A stretch of DNA of 64,000 nucleotides from Aurantiacibacter suaedae (GCF_005434915.1 NZ_SKCG01000002.1:558948-622947), one strand, 5' to 3'. Shown: positions 53,258 through 62,082, counted from the first letter of the stretch. Made by a program: numbers and translations. Notes: generated by a model not told the origin, from the letters alone.

Positions 53258-53359
53258 CCGCGCGCCGCGATTGCGCCCGCAGCCCATTGCCACGCGGCCT
53301 TTGCACCCGTAGCACTAAAAATCGTTAGAGTCGCAAGTACTCAACGGGAGAGAGAAACC

Positions 53360-54592
53360 TTGGGCCATTTCGATTTCGAGAAGACCGTCGAAGCGCGCGG
53401 TGGCAGCGCCACTCTGCGCGGGATCTGCGACGAGAAGTTCGCGCCCGTCTTCGATGCCTTCGTGCAGAATTTTGAACAGGAAGAAGAGCTGGGCGCGGCC
53501 TGCTCGGTGGTGGTGGACGGCGAGACCGTGGTCGACCTGTGGGGCGGCTGGGCCAATGCCGATCGCAGCCGCGAATGGGATGCCCATTCCACCGTCTGCA
53601 TGATGAGCACGGCCAAGGGCGTGACGGGAATCGCCTTCAACATGGCTGTAGATCAGGGGCTGATCGATATCGACAAGCCGGTGGCGCATTACTGGCCCGA
53701 GTTCGCGCAGAACGGAAAAGAGGATATTCTCGTGCGCTGGTGCCTCGATCACCGCGCGGCGATTCCGGTGCTCACCACCGATGTGCTGTGGCCCGGCGTG
53801 TTCCTCGAATATGGGCCCTACATCAAGGCGCTCGAAGTGCAGGAGCCGCTGTGGGAGCCGGGCACGCGCGCGGCTTACCATGTGCACAATCAGGGCTTTC
53901 TATTGGGCGAGATCATGCGCCGGGTGACGGGGCTGACGGTCGGCCCGTTCCTGCGCGAGCATGTCACCGGGCCGCTTGAGGCGGAATATTACATCGGCGG
54001 GATGGACGCAGAGGAGCAGAGCCATGTCGCCGAGGTGCTGCCCAACACCGGAGCGCGGCTGTTCGCGGCGAAGGATACGGCCATGCCCGAGAAACCCTCC
54101 ACGCCCGAAGGCTGGCAGGATGGCGCGGTGCTGCGCAAGTTTGCCTTCCTCCAGAACCCGGAGGAGCCGTGGCACACCACGATGAACTCACCGAGTTGGC
54201 GCACCTGCGAGATCGCCAGCGGCTCGGGCCACGGCAATGCGCGCGGGGTGGCGCGGATCTATGGCGCGGCGACGGGCGAGGTCGAGGGTGTGTCGCTGTT
54301 GAGCAACTCCGCGCTGGAGGCGATGATCACCGAGCAGCACAACCAGGTCGAGCTGTTGCAGGACCGGCCCTATCATCAGGCCTTGGGCGTGCTGCTGAAC
54401 ACGCCTGAGGCCGTCTACATGGGGCCGAACATGCGCAGCTTCGGACACCATGGCCTCGGCGGCTCGATTGGTTTCGGCGACCCCGATGCGAAGCTCGGCT
54501 TTTCCTATTGCTGCAACCAGATGCACGCCGTGGGCGACAACGGCCCGCGCGCAAGGCGGCTGATCGACGCGGTTTACGGGGCGTTCGAGTGA
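53360..54592 (+). CDS. Beta-lactamase-fold serine hydrolase (class C/EstB-like)
   Basis: A 410-aa esterase-type protein starting at TTG 53360 (GGGAGAG upstream). The catalytic Ser-x-x-Lys is 'MSTAK' and the Tyr-x-Asn-like element is 'YHVHNQGF'. Residues ~45-140 and 150-360 form the class C fold. No signal peptide is seen, so it is probably cytoplasmic, as other EstB-like enzymes of degradative operons are. It likely cleaves an ester or lactone. A second enzyme of the same type is encoded at 57127-58269. The next gene overlaps its stop (TGATG). Confidence 0.85.
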   Translation: MGHFDFEKTVEARGGSATLRGICDEKFAPVFDAFVQNFEQEEELGAACSVVVDGETVVDLWGGWANADRSREWDAHSTVCMMSTAKGVTGIAFNMAVDQGLIDIDKPVAHYWPEFAQNGKEDILVRWCLDHRAAIPVLTTDVLWPGVFLEYGPYIKALEVQEPLWEPGTRAAYHVHNQGFLLGEIMRRVTGLTVGPFLREHVTGPLEAEYYIGGMDAEEQSHVAEVLPNTGARLFAAKDTAMPEKPSTPEGWQDGAVLRKFAFLQNPEEPWHTTMNSPSWRTCEIASGSGHGNARGVARIYGAATGEVEGVSLLSNSALEAMITEQHNQVELLQDRPYHQALGVLLNTPEAVYMGPNMRSFGHHGLGGSIGFGDPDAKLGFSYCCNQMHAVGDNGPRARRLIDAVYGAFE

Positions 54593-54993
54593 TGGCGCTG
54601 CACAAGGCCGCATCGACCGCGATATTGGTTGCCGGGGTTAGCGCGTCGACCATTGGAATCAGTCATTTATACGATGTTTGGAAGACCAACAGGCTGCGAG
54701 TTGAACGTTCTGCCGACATAGAACGGGCAGAGCAGTTTGGGCACGCAGTCTCAAAATGCAGAGAAACTCTTTGTCAGATCGAATTTCCAAAAAATCCCTC
54801 ATGCAAGAAAGCAATAAATCTCATTGCATCGCCAGTGTTTGAAGTAAATGAATCTAACCGTATTGATCATTTGGAATCGAGAATTTTGTTTTTTGCAACA
54901 TACTCTGATTGGCTCGAGATGGAGGCAGGTGTTTCCGTGATGGGCCATCATGGGTCCTGCGGACAATCATTGAAATATATTCGCGAATATTAG
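54592..54993 (+). CDS. Hypothetical membrane-anchored protein of foreign composition
   Basis: A 133-aa protein from ATG 54592 (TGATG overlap with the hydrolase stop). One N-terminal hydrophobic helix (~8-28, 'AILVAGVSASTIGIS') anchors a small soluble part with several cysteines (C-x-x-x-x-C in 'CRETLCQIEF'). The coding sequence is clearly A+T-rich against its G+C-rich neighbours, with rare codons such as AAA/ATA, which suggests recent arrival inside the operon. I recognise no family. Confidence 0.5.
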   Translation: MALHKAASTAILVAGVSASTIGISHLYDVWKTNRLRVERSADIERAEQFGHAVSKCRETLCQIEFPKNPSCKKAINLIASPVFEVNESNRIDHLESRILFFATYSDWLEMEAGVSVMGHHGSCGQSLKYIREY

Positions 54994-55010
54994 TCATCGA
55001 AGGTTTCAAA

Positions 55011-55430
55011 ATGACCGACAAGAAAAGCGCGCCCGAAATGACCGGACAGGAGATGTTCGACCAGGGCATGGCGATCCGCCGCAAGGTGCTGGGCGACGAA
55101 TATGTCGACAAGGCGCTGGCGAAAAGCGGGCCGTTCAACGAGCCGTTGCAGGAGCTGGTCACCACATATTGCTGGGGGTGGAACTGGGGCCGCGAGGGCC
55201 TGCCCCTGCGCGACCGCAGCCTGATCAACCTCGCCATGATCGCCGTGCTCGGCCGAGAGAACGAGCTGAAGATCCATATTCGCGGTGCGCTCAACAACGG
55301 GCTCTCGAAAGAGGAAATCCGCGAGGTGTTGCTGCAGGTGGGCATCTATGCCGGCATCCCGGCGGCGGTCGATTCGTTCCGCATCGCCAACGAGGCCTTT
55401 GCCGCCATCGAAGCCGAGGAAGCCGAGTGA
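55011..55430 (+). CDS. Carboxymuconolactone decarboxylase-like protein
   Basis: A 139-aa protein of the CMD/AhpD fold. The core 'TYCWGWNWGREGLPLRDRSLINLAMIAVLGRENELKIHIRGALNNGLSKEEIREVLLQVGIYAGIPAAVDSFR' carries the conserved E, H and 'Y-x-G-x-P'. No C-x-x-C is present, so it follows the PcaC-type decarboxylase rather than AhpD peroxidase. The substrate in this pathway is unknown. Its stop overlaps the next start (TGATG). Confidence 0.85.
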   Translation: MTDKKSAPEMTGQEMFDQGMAIRRKVLGDEYVDKALAKSGPFNEPLQELVTTYCWGWNWGREGLPLRDRSLINLAMIAVLGRENELKIHIRGALNNGLSKEEIREVLLQVGIYAGIPAAVDSFRIANEAFAAIEAEEAE

Positions 55431-55906
55431 TGGATGCCAGCGCGCGCCTCCTGATCGAGCACGAATGCGGCAAGTTGCCGCTGCTGTTCGCCAGATATGC
55501 CGACAACGGCGACCACGCTGCGCTGGCCGACCTGTTCACGGCGGATGGCACCTACGACCGCCCGTTCAGCCCCGGCTACCCGTTCCACGGGCGGACACGC
55601 ATTCAGGCGATCTTCCGCGACCGCCCGCCGATCCTCGTGCGCCATCTGGTCAGCAACGTGCTGGTCGAGGTGACTAGTGAAACCACCGCGCGCGGTAGCA
55701 GCTACCTCATCATGATGAGCAACCACGATCACGTCACCCCGCCGCAGAAGTCGAACGGCATATTCGTGGGCGGGTTCGACGACGAATACGTGCTCGACGG
55801 CGACACATGGCGCTTTGCCAGCCGCAAGGGCCACCTCGCGCTGCACGAGGGCGGGGCGATACCCAATTTCCCGCCGCCATCCGACGAGGCGCGCGGGCTC
55901 AGCTAA
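55430..55906 (+). CDS. SnoaL-like (nuclear transport factor 2) protein
   Basis: A 158-aa protein of the NTF2/SnoaL fold: helix 'EHECGKLPLLFARYADNGDHAALADLFTADGTYDRP', followed by beta strands to 'WRFASRKGHLALH'. Such proteins act as dehydratases, isomerases or cyclases. 'RPPILVRHLVSNVLVEV' is a typical central segment. One-base overlap with the CMD-like gene and close spacing to the next gene put it in the operon. Confidence 0.75.
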   Translation: MDASARLLIEHECGKLPLLFARYADNGDHAALADLFTADGTYDRPFSPGYPFHGRTRIQAIFRDRPPILVRHLVSNVLVEVTSETTARGSSYLIMMSNHDHVTPPQKSNGIFVGGFDDEYVLDGDTWRFASRKGHLALHEGGAIPNFPPPSDEARGLS

Positions 55907-55928
55907 CCATCCACGGGAGAGGATGACA

Positions 55929-56342
55929 ATGACGGTAACAGCCGCAAACGCAAACGAACAACTGGTGCTCGATTTCTTCGAGGTGCTGTCCTCGGGCGAT
56001 CTGGAAAAGCTGCGCGCGTTTTACCACGACCATTCGGTGTGGGAGCCCAAGGTCAAGGAGATCGCGGGCGCCGGCAAGCACATCGGGATGGACATCATCG
56101 ACAAGTTCCTCGCCCCGGTGCGCGGGATGTTCGAGCCGGGTGATCCCAAGATTCACGTGCAGAACATGTTCTCTGCCGGGCCATTCGTCTGCGTGGAGAG
56201 CAACTCCACCGGCAAGACGCTGGACGGCCTCGTCTATGACAACGACTATTGCTGGGTGTTCGAGGTCTCGAACGGCAAGATCGACGCGATGCGCGAGTAT
56301 ATGGACTCGCATTACACCGCCAAACTCTTTGGTATGGAGTAA
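55929..56342 (+). CDS. SnoaL-like protein
   Basis: A 137-aa second SnoaL-type protein: 'EQLVLDFFEVLSSGDLEKLRAFYHDHSVWEP', central 'NMFSAGPFVCVESNSTGKTLDGLVYDNDYCWVFEVSNGKIDAMREYMDSHYTA'. Start ATG 55929 has GAGAGG upstream; ATG 55923 is equally in frame. The Asp/Glu-rich tail 'REYMDSHYT' is characteristic of this family, including limonene-epoxide-hydrolase-like members. It probably acts on an intermediate of the same pathway. Confidence 0.75.
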   Translation: MTVTAANANEQLVLDFFEVLSSGDLEKLRAFYHDHSVWEPKVKEIAGAGKHIGMDIIDKFLAPVRGMFEPGDPKIHVQNMFSAGPFVCVESNSTGKTLDGLVYDNDYCWVFEVSNGKIDAMREYMDSHYTAKLFGME

Positions 56343-56345
56343 GCG

Positions 56346-57098
56346 ATGGCGCGTTTCGATGGCCAGCCGATCCTGATTTCGGGCGCCGGGCGCGGGCTGG
56401 GCGAGGGGATCGCGCGGCACCTCGCTGCCGAGGGTGCGATTGTCGGTGTGGCCGATATCAACGGTGAAAGCGCACTCGCCGTGGCCGAGGCGATCATTGC
56501 CGAGGGCGGCAAGGCCTTCAGCTATGGAGCGGACTGCGGCAGCCGCGCCGCGTTTTTCCAACTGGCTGAGGACTTTGCTGCGGATGCCGGGCCCCTGCGC
56601 GCGGTAATCAACAACGCCTCGGTGCTGGTTTACGAGCCGATAGAGCAGGTGACCGAAGAGACGCTCGACAAGATGCTGTCGGCAGGGCTGAAAAGCGTGT
56701 TCTGGGGCGTACAGGCCTTCCTGGCCCACCGTAACGAAAGCGCGCCGGGCTCGATCCTCAACTATTCCTCGCCGGTGGCCTATCGCGGGCGGCCCAATAC
56801 CGGGGCCTATACCACGATCAAGGCCGGGATTGCCGGGCTGACCAAGGTGCTGGCCGGAGAACTCGGTCCGCGCGGGGTGCGGGTGAACGCGATTGCGCCC
56901 GGCTCGGTGCCCACGCCCGCGACCGAAGGCTTCGTTACCGCCGAACAGTACGAGCAGCGCGCCAAGGGCATTCCTTTGCGCCGCAATGGCACGCCGCGCG
57001 ATGTGGCGCAGGCGGTGTCCTTTCTCCTCAGCGATGAGGCGGAATTCATCAACGGAGCGATGCTCGCCGTCGATGGCGGCATCATCGCGGCCGGGTGA
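56346..57098 (+). CDS. Short-chain dehydrogenase/reductase
   Basis: A 250-aa SDR. 'ISGAGRGLGEGIA' (TGxxxGxG cofactor motif), 'INNASVLV' (NNAG-like), Ser-Tyr-Lys triad in 'NYSSPVAYRGRPNTGAYTTIKAG', and 'NAIAPGSVPTP' are all visible. 'VADINGESA' suggests NAD(H) rather than NADP(H). It oxidises an alcohol or reduces a ketone in the pathway. It starts four bases after the second SnoaL-like gene. Confidence 0.9.
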   Translation: MARFDGQPILISGAGRGLGEGIARHLAAEGAIVGVADINGESALAVAEAIIAEGGKAFSYGADCGSRAAFFQLAEDFAADAGPLRAVINNASVLVYEPIEQVTEETLDKMLSAGLKSVFWGVQAFLAHRNESAPGSILNYSSPVAYRGRPNTGAYTTIKAGIAGLTKVLAGELGPRGVRVNAIAPGSVPTPATEGFVTAEQYEQRAKGIPLRRNGTPRDVAQAVSFLLSDEAEFINGAMLAVDGGIIAAG

Positions 57099-57126
57099 TC
57101 GTGCGCTGCGAACGGGGAGAGAAACG

Positions 57127-58269
57127 ATGAAAATCTGGCAGGAACGCCTCGACCACCTCAAAAGCGTGATCGAAGCCGACATCGCGAATGACGATTATTT
57201 CGGCGTCGTGCTGCGCGTGGCGCGCGGCGGTACCATCGTGTTCGACGAGGCCATCGGCCACGCCTATGCGGGGGGCGAGAGGCCCTTGCAAAAGGACGAC
57301 GTGTTCTCGCTGTTCTCGGTTACCAAGGCCTTCACCAACGTGCTGATAATGCGCGCCATCGAAGAAGGGCGCTTCCAGCTCACCACCAAGGTGAAGGACG
57401 TGCTGCCGGAGTTCACCGGCAAACCGCGCGAGGATGCGACGTTCTTTCACCTCATCACCCATCAGGCGGGGATGCCCGGCGTGTGGAGCCCGAAGCCGGG
57501 CATGTTCCTCGACCGCCTGCAGGAGCTGTTCGACGAGAGCATCGCCCATGTCCACGGCACCAGCCAGCCCGGCGAGAAGAGCGACTATTCGCCGCTGGTG
57601 AACCATGTGCTGATGGGGATGGCGCTGGTCCGCACCGACCCGAAGGGCCGCAACTATCAGACGCTGCTTTACGAAGACCTCTTCGCCCCGCTCGGCATGG
57701 ATTCGACCTCGATGGGCCTGCGCCCCGATCTGGATGCACGCCACGTGCGGCCAGACATGCGCGGCACGGTCCCGATTAAGCACCTCTCGCGCAATATCGA
57801 AGGCGATCACGCGCTGTTCGAAGATCCAGAGGTCGAGGCCCCGCATGTCGGCTGCGCCAGCACCTGCGGTGATCTCTGGCGCTTCGCCGAGATGCTGCGG
57901 CGCGAGGGCGAGCTGGATGGCGCGCGCATTCTCTCACCCCGCATGGTGCGGCTGGCGCGCAAGGTCCACACCGGCGACAAGCCCAACGAGCTGTACAAAG
58001 GCGTGGCCCTGCGCGCCGGGTGGCAGGTGCCACCGGCCAATCAGGGGCTCGGCTTTCAGGTGCGCGGGAGCGGCGTGTTCCAGCACCTGTTCGGCCAGCT
58101 CGCCAGCCCCGAAACCTTCGGCAACTATGGCGCGGGCTCGACCATGTTGTGGGTCGATCCCGAAGCCGACGTGACTTTCTCGTTCCTCAGCGCGGGGGTG
58201 ATGGCGCAGGCGGCGAATATCGAACGCTGCGGCAAGCTCTCCGACATCGCGCTGAGTGCGATGCTGTGA
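57127..58269 (+). CDS. Beta-lactamase-fold serine hydrolase (second copy)
   Basis: A 380-aa class C-like hydrolase from ATG 57127 (GGGAGAG upstream). Ser-x-x-Lys is 'FSVTK'; the Tyr element 'DYSPLVNHVLMGM' differs from the usual Y-x-N. 'VWSPKPGMF', 'FAPLGMDSTSMGLRPD' and 'GAGSTMLWVDPEADVTFSFLS' are fold landmarks. There is no signal peptide. With the hydrolase at 53360 it gives the operon two esterase or lactonase candidates. It ends 133 bases before the next gene, where a repeat element lies. Confidence 0.85.
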   Translation: MKIWQERLDHLKSVIEADIANDDYFGVVLRVARGGTIVFDEAIGHAYAGGERPLQKDDVFSLFSVTKAFTNVLIMRAIEEGRFQLTTKVKDVLPEFTGKPREDATFFHLITHQAGMPGVWSPKPGMFLDRLQELFDESIAHVHGTSQPGEKSDYSPLVNHVLMGMALVRTDPKGRNYQTLLYEDLFAPLGMDSTSMGLRPDLDARHVRPDMRGTVPIKHLSRNIEGDHALFEDPEVEAPHVGCASTCGDLWRFAEMLRREGELDGARILSPRMVRLARKVHTGDKPNELYKGVALRAGWQVPPANQGLGFQVRGSGVFQHLFGQLASPETFGNYGAGSTMLWVDPEADVTFSFLSAGVMAQAANIERCGKLSDIALSAML

Positions 58270-58289
58270 CCCTTCGAGCCACACCACAC

Positions 58290-58385
58290 CCGCTCACCCT
58301 GAGCCTGTCGAAGGGCAGCCACGACTTCGGCCCAACCGTGGGGCGACCCTCGGTGCATGTCCTTCGACAGGCTCTGGACGAGCGG
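58290..58385. repeat. Inverted-repeat element (sphingomonad REP-like)
   Basis: Perfect 14-base arms GAGCCTGTCGAAGG (58301-58314) and CCTTCGACAGGCTC (58361-58374) are flanked by a second pair CCGCTC (58290-58295) and GAGCGG (58380-58385). 'CCTGAGCCTGTCGAAGG' is a common dispersed sequence in sphingomonad genomes. It lies between two operon genes and could form a large mRNA hairpin of ~26 bp with mismatches. Confidence 0.7.
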
Positions 58386-58402
58386 ATTTTGGGAAAGAGA
58401 CC

Positions 58403-59980
58403 ATGAGTGACGCAGACATCATCGTAATCGGCGCAGGGCACAATGGCCTCGTCGCGGCTGCCTATCTGGCGGTGGGGGGCAAGCGGGTGCTGGTGCTCGA
58501 ACGCAACGAATGGCTTGGCGGCGGGGTAGTCAGCCGCGAGCTGACCGAGCCCGGCTTCCTCCACGACCAGCACTCGATGAGCCACATCTTCATCCAGGGC
58601 AATCCGCTGCTGCTGAACGATGATCTCGGCCTCAAGCGCAAGTACGGCCTCCAATACGTGTTCCCCGAAGTGCCGATGATGAGCGTGTGGGAGGATGGCA
58701 CCACCCTGCCGCTTCACCGCGACCCGGCCAAAAGCGCGGAGGCCATCGCGCGGTTCAGCCAGAAGGACGCCGAGACCTTCCTCACAATGAGCCAGCAAGC
58801 TGCGCAGTGGCTGCCGATGATTCAGGCCGGGCTCTATTCGCCGCCGATGCCTTTGGGCGCGCAGGCCGCGATGATGGACCAGAGCGGCGAGGGTCAGGAG
58901 ATCATGCGGACCATGGCCGTCTCCACCTTCGATCTGATGGAAGAGCTGTTCGAGCACGACAAGGTGAAGGCGCATTTCGGCCGGGTGGCGGGCGAAAACC
59001 TTGTCAGCCCGGATGAGAAGGCGACCGGCATCGGCGCCTATGTCTTCCTCGGCTTCCTGGAGAAATTCGGCTTTGGCGTGCCGGTGGGCGGCTCGGGCAG
59101 CCTGACCAATGCACTGGTCGCCTGCATCGAGGACCACGGCGGCGCGGTCCGCTCGGGTTGCGAGGTGCGCGAGGTGTTCACCGATGGCGCGCGTGCTTCA
59201 GGCGTGGTGCTCGACAGCGGCGAGCGGCTCACCTGCACCGATGGCGTGATCGGCGCGCTTCACCCGCATATTCTGCCCGATGTCGTGCCGAGCCTGCCCG
59301 CCGAGGTCGCGCGCAAGGCGAAGCGCACGCACATCACCGATGCCGCCTGCTTCACCGTCCACGCTGCGCTCGATGCGCCGTTACAGTTCAAGGCGAAGAA
59401 TGCCGATGGCAGCGCGCTTTCGGCGGTGATGTATGAGCTGATGCCCGCCAGCTACGAGGACATGCGCCGCGCCTTCGACGAGCTGCGCTATGGCAATTTC
59501 AGCCCCACCCCGCTGGTGGGCGTGGGCCAGTTGCCGCAACACGATCCCTCGCGCTGCCCCGAGGGCAAGAGCATTTTCCACGCCTGGGACTATGTGCCCT
59601 ACCAGCGCAAGGACGGCCGCGATTGGGACGAGGCCAAGGGCGAATTCGCCGAGACCATGATCGCGCAAATGGGCAATTATATCGAGAATGTGCCCGAAGC
59701 GGTGCTCAGCTACCACTGCGACTCACCCGTCGACATGGAGCGCACCAGCCCCAGCTTCCTGCGCGGTGACCTTCACGGCATCGCCACCACCACCTACCAA
59801 TCGGGTCGCCACCGGCCCACGCCCGATCTTGGCGGCTACACCGTACCCGGAGTCGAGCGGCTCTATCTGGTCGGTCCGTTCCAGCATCCGGGCGGCGGGG
59901 TGTTCGGGGCTGGCCGCGCGACAGCCATGGTGATGGCCGAGGATCTCGGCATCGATTTCGACGGGATTGCAGTGGCATGA
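58403..59980 (+). CDS. Phytoene-desaturase-like FAD oxidoreductase
   Basis: A 525-aa protein from ATG 58403. 'IIVIGAGHNGLVAAAYLAVGGKRVLVLERNEWLGGG' is the FAD-binding beta-alpha-beta fold with G-x-G-x-x-G and the second-strand Glu. The C-terminal 'GVERLYLVGPFQHPGGGVFGAGRATAMVMAEDLG' is the classical second FAD signature of CrtI/amine-oxidase proteins. In degradative operons such enzymes desaturate or oxidise ring substrates; carotenoid synthesis is unlikely here, as no other crt gene is nearby. The next gene overlaps it by four bases. Confidence 0.85.
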   Translation: MSDADIIVIGAGHNGLVAAAYLAVGGKRVLVLERNEWLGGGVVSRELTEPGFLHDQHSMSHIFIQGNPLLLNDDLGLKRKYGLQYVFPEVPMMSVWEDGTTLPLHRDPAKSAEAIARFSQKDAETFLTMSQQAAQWLPMIQAGLYSPPMPLGAQAAMMDQSGEGQEIMRTMAVSTFDLMEELFEHDKVKAHFGRVAGENLVSPDEKATGIGAYVFLGFLEKFGFGVPVGGSGSLTNALVACIEDHGGAVRSGCEVREVFTDGARASGVVLDSGERLTCTDGVIGALHPHILPDVVPSLPAEVARKAKRTHITDAACFTVHAALDAPLQFKAKNADGSALSAVMYELMPASYEDMRRAFDELRYGNFSPTPLVGVGQLPQHDPSRCPEGKSIFHAWDYVPYQRKDGRDWDEAKGEFAETMIAQMGNYIENVPEAVLSYHCDSPVDMERTSPSFLRGDLHGIATTTYQSGRHRPTPDLGGYTVPGVERLYLVGPFQHPGGGVFGAGRATAMVMAEDLGIDFDGIAVA

Positions 59981-60189
59981 AGATCCGCGCAGCCGACAAA
60001 AGCGAGCTGATGGAAATCAGCAAAATCGAGGTGAAGGGCGACGATCTCGTGCTGAAGGGCAAGGTCTATGGCGCAATGCCGATGACCGCTATCGTCACCC
60101 CCGAGGAAGCCCGCAAGTTCGGCAAGATGCTGACGCCGAAACTTATGTGGTTCCTGCTCACCATGCCATTTCGGAAAGGAGCCAAGTGA
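59977..60189 (+). CDS. Small conserved hypothetical protein, 70 aa
   Basis: A 70-residue protein overlapping the FAD gene (ATGA) and the next SDR start (TGATG). It is mixed alpha/beta with a basic N-terminus and a hydrophobic C-terminal segment 'LMWFLLTMPF'. Such small proteins accompany similar desaturase and SDR genes in sphingomonad clusters. The function is unknown; tight coupling supports it as real. Confidence 0.7.
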   Translation: MKIRAADKSELMEISKIEVKGDDLVLKGKVYGAMPMTAIVTPEEARKFGKMLTPKLMWFLLTMPFRKGAK

Positions 60190-60971
60190 TGCGCCACAAG
60201 GACAAGTCCATCATCGTCACCGGCGCGGCGGGCGCCATCGGATTTGCCACCAGCGAAATTCTCTGCCGCGACGGGGCCGAGGTGATGCTGGTCGATATCG
60301 CCGCCGACAAGCTGGAACAATGTGTCGCCGAGCTGCAAGGCAAGGGTTATAAGGCGCACGGCCACGTCGCCGATTGCGCTGATGACGCGGCGGTCGAAGC
60401 CTATGCCAAGGCGGCGCACGACACATTCGGCAAGATCGACGGTTTCTTCAACAACGCCGGCATCGAAGGCGAACTGGCCCCCACGCACGAATACGACATC
60501 GGCTGGTTCGACAAGGTGCTGCACGTGAACCTGCGCGGCATGTTCCTCGGCTTGCGCTTCGTGCTGCCTTACATGGTCGAAGCGGGCAGCGGCGCGGTGG
60601 TGAACACCGCCAGCATCGGTTCCGAGCGCGGGCTGGCGGGGGCCTGCGCCTACAATGCCGCCAAGCACGGCGCGGTCGGCCTCACCCGCACTGCGGCCAG
60701 CGAAGTGGCGCAGAAAGGTGTTCGGGTGAACTGCGTGATGCCCGGCGTGATCGAGACCCCGCTGCTGGTCGGCATGCTCGACCAGATGTTCGACAGCGTT
60801 GAAGAGGGGATGAAGAAGCTCGGCCAGACCGCTACGCTCAACCGCGTGGGCCAGCCGCGCGAGGTGGGCGATGTCGTTTCCTTCCTGCTCAGCGAGGAGG
60901 CGAGCTACGTCAACGGCGCGAAGTGGGAAATCGACGGCGGGGCCCTGGCGACGATCAGGAACGATATCTAA
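60189..60971 (+). CDS. Short-chain dehydrogenase/reductase
   Basis: A 260-aa SDR with 'IVTGAAGAIGFATSEIL' (cofactor loop), 'LVDIAADK' (an Asp preferring NAD), 'FFNNAGIEGEL', and the Ser-Tyr-Lys triad in 'NTASIGSERGLAGACAYNAAKHG', then 'NCVMPGVIETPLL'. It is the second SDR of the operon, so two alcohol/ketone steps are likely. The stop lies 35 bases before the next gene. Confidence 0.9.
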   Translation: MRHKDKSIIVTGAAGAIGFATSEILCRDGAEVMLVDIAADKLEQCVAELQGKGYKAHGHVADCADDAAVEAYAKAAHDTFGKIDGFFNNAGIEGELAPTHEYDIGWFDKVLHVNLRGMFLGLRFVLPYMVEAGSGAVVNTASIGSERGLAGACAYNAAKHGAVGLTRTAASEVAQKGVRVNCVMPGVIETPLLVGMLDQMFDSVEEGMKKLGQTATLNRVGQPREVGDVVSFLLSEEASYVNGAKWEIDGGALATIRNDI

Positions 60972-61006
60972 GGGCCGGCGTAAAGACCTCTCGAAGGGAA
61001 ACGACA

Positions 61007-61744
61007 CTGCGCAAAGTCCTCAATATTCTCGCCGTGCTTAGCCTTGTGGCGGGATCGCAGGTGCAGGCGCAGCCCGCGCCAAATCGGCAGGCCGCGCCCG
61101 TTATCCGGCCCGTGCCGGTGGTCCGGTCCGTCCCGTTCGAAGCGGACATCGAGGCTTTCGAACTGGTGGACGCAGCCTTTCCGCCGCCACCGTGTTCGAC
61201 GCTGTTCGTCGGCTCGTCCTCGATCCGGATGTGGCGGAGCCTTGCCAACGATTTCTCCGACCGCCGGGTGCTCAATCGCGGCTACGGCGGTTCGACCATC
61301 GCCGATACGGTCCGCTTCTTCGACCGCATCGTGACGCCCTACGCGCCCCGCGCCATCGTGTTTTACGCTGGGGAGAACGATCTCGCCGCCGGCAAGAGCC
61401 CGCGGCAGGTGTTTCGCGATCTGCAGGCGTTGCTGCGGCTGAAGCGCGAACGGCTGAGCGATACGCCGATGTGGGTCGTCTCCATCAAGCCCTCGCCATC
61501 GCGCTGGGCACAGCGGGAAGATCAGGTCGAATTCAACGCCATGGCGCGCGAGCTGGCGCTGGAGGAAAGCGACGTGGGCTATATCGACGTGGCCTCCCCC
61601 ATGCTGACCCCGGCCGGCACGCCGAAGAACATCTTCGGAGCCGACCGGCTGCACATGCGCGCCTCCGGCTATCGGATATGGACCGATGTGATCCGCGCCG
61701 CTTTGCAGGATGTTCCGCCGCCCTCGCGCTGCCGCGCGCGATAG
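61007..61744 (+). CDS. SGNH/GDSL hydrolase with a CTG start
   Basis: A 245-aa exported hydrolase. The only start giving a signal peptide is CTG 61007: the product begins (M)RKVLNILAVLSLVAGSQVQA with cleavage after VQA, and GAAGGG lies upstream. No ATG, GTG or TTG exists in a workable position. The SGNH blocks are 'FVGSSSIRMW' (Ser), 'NRGYGGSTI' (Gly), 'VFYAGENDLAAG' (Asn), and 'FGADRLHMRASGY' (Asp-x-x-His). It could remove an ester from cell-surface or substrate molecules. It follows the SDR gene closely but may not belong to the operon function. Confidence 0.85.
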   Translation: MRKVLNILAVLSLVAGSQVQAQPAPNRQAAPVIRPVPVVRSVPFEADIEAFELVDAAFPPPPCSTLFVGSSSIRMWRSLANDFSDRRVLNRGYGGSTIADTVRFFDRIVTPYAPRAIVFYAGENDLAAGKSPRQVFRDLQALLRLKRERLSDTPMWVVSIKPSPSRWAQREDQVEFNAMARELALEESDVGYIDVASPMLTPAGTPKNIFGADRLHMRASGYRIWTDVIRAALQDVPPPSRCRAR

Positions 61745-61805
61745 TCAGGAACCAGCCCGCATCATCAGGGGTTTATCCTGCAAAGACCCCAACAGGAGAA
61801 ATACC

Positions 61806-62063
61806 ATGATCGGCAAGATTATCGGCGGCTTCGCAGGCGCCAAGATGGCGGAAAAGACTTCGAACATCGGCGGTGCCGGTGGCGCGCTGCTCGGCGCGGC
61901 GAGTGTGGCCGTAGTACGCCGCCTCTCGCTTCCGGCGCTGATCGCGCTCGGCGCGGGCGGCTATGCCTACAAGAAGTATTCCGAACGCAAGACGAAGACG
62001 CCCGAGGAAAAGGCTCGCGAAAAGGTGCAGGCGGACACCACGGTGGCGGCAGCGGGGGTCTGA
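61806..62063 (+). CDS. Small glycine/alanine-rich membrane protein, 85 aa
   Basis: An 85-aa protein from ATG 61806 (CAGGAG upstream). Two glycine-rich hydrophobic stretches ('GKIIGGFAGAK', 'ALLGAASVAVVRRLSLPALIALGAGGYAYKKY') and a charged tail suggest a membrane-associated, possibly dimeric helical hairpin. It has no recognised domain. It is the last plus-strand gene before the convergent minus-strand block. Confidence 0.6.
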   Translation: MIGKIIGGFAGAKMAEKTSNIGGAGGALLGAASVAVVRRLSLPALIALGAGGYAYKKYSERKTKTPEEKAREKVQADTTVAAAGV

Positions 62064-62082
62064 TCTCACGAACGGAGGAGGC

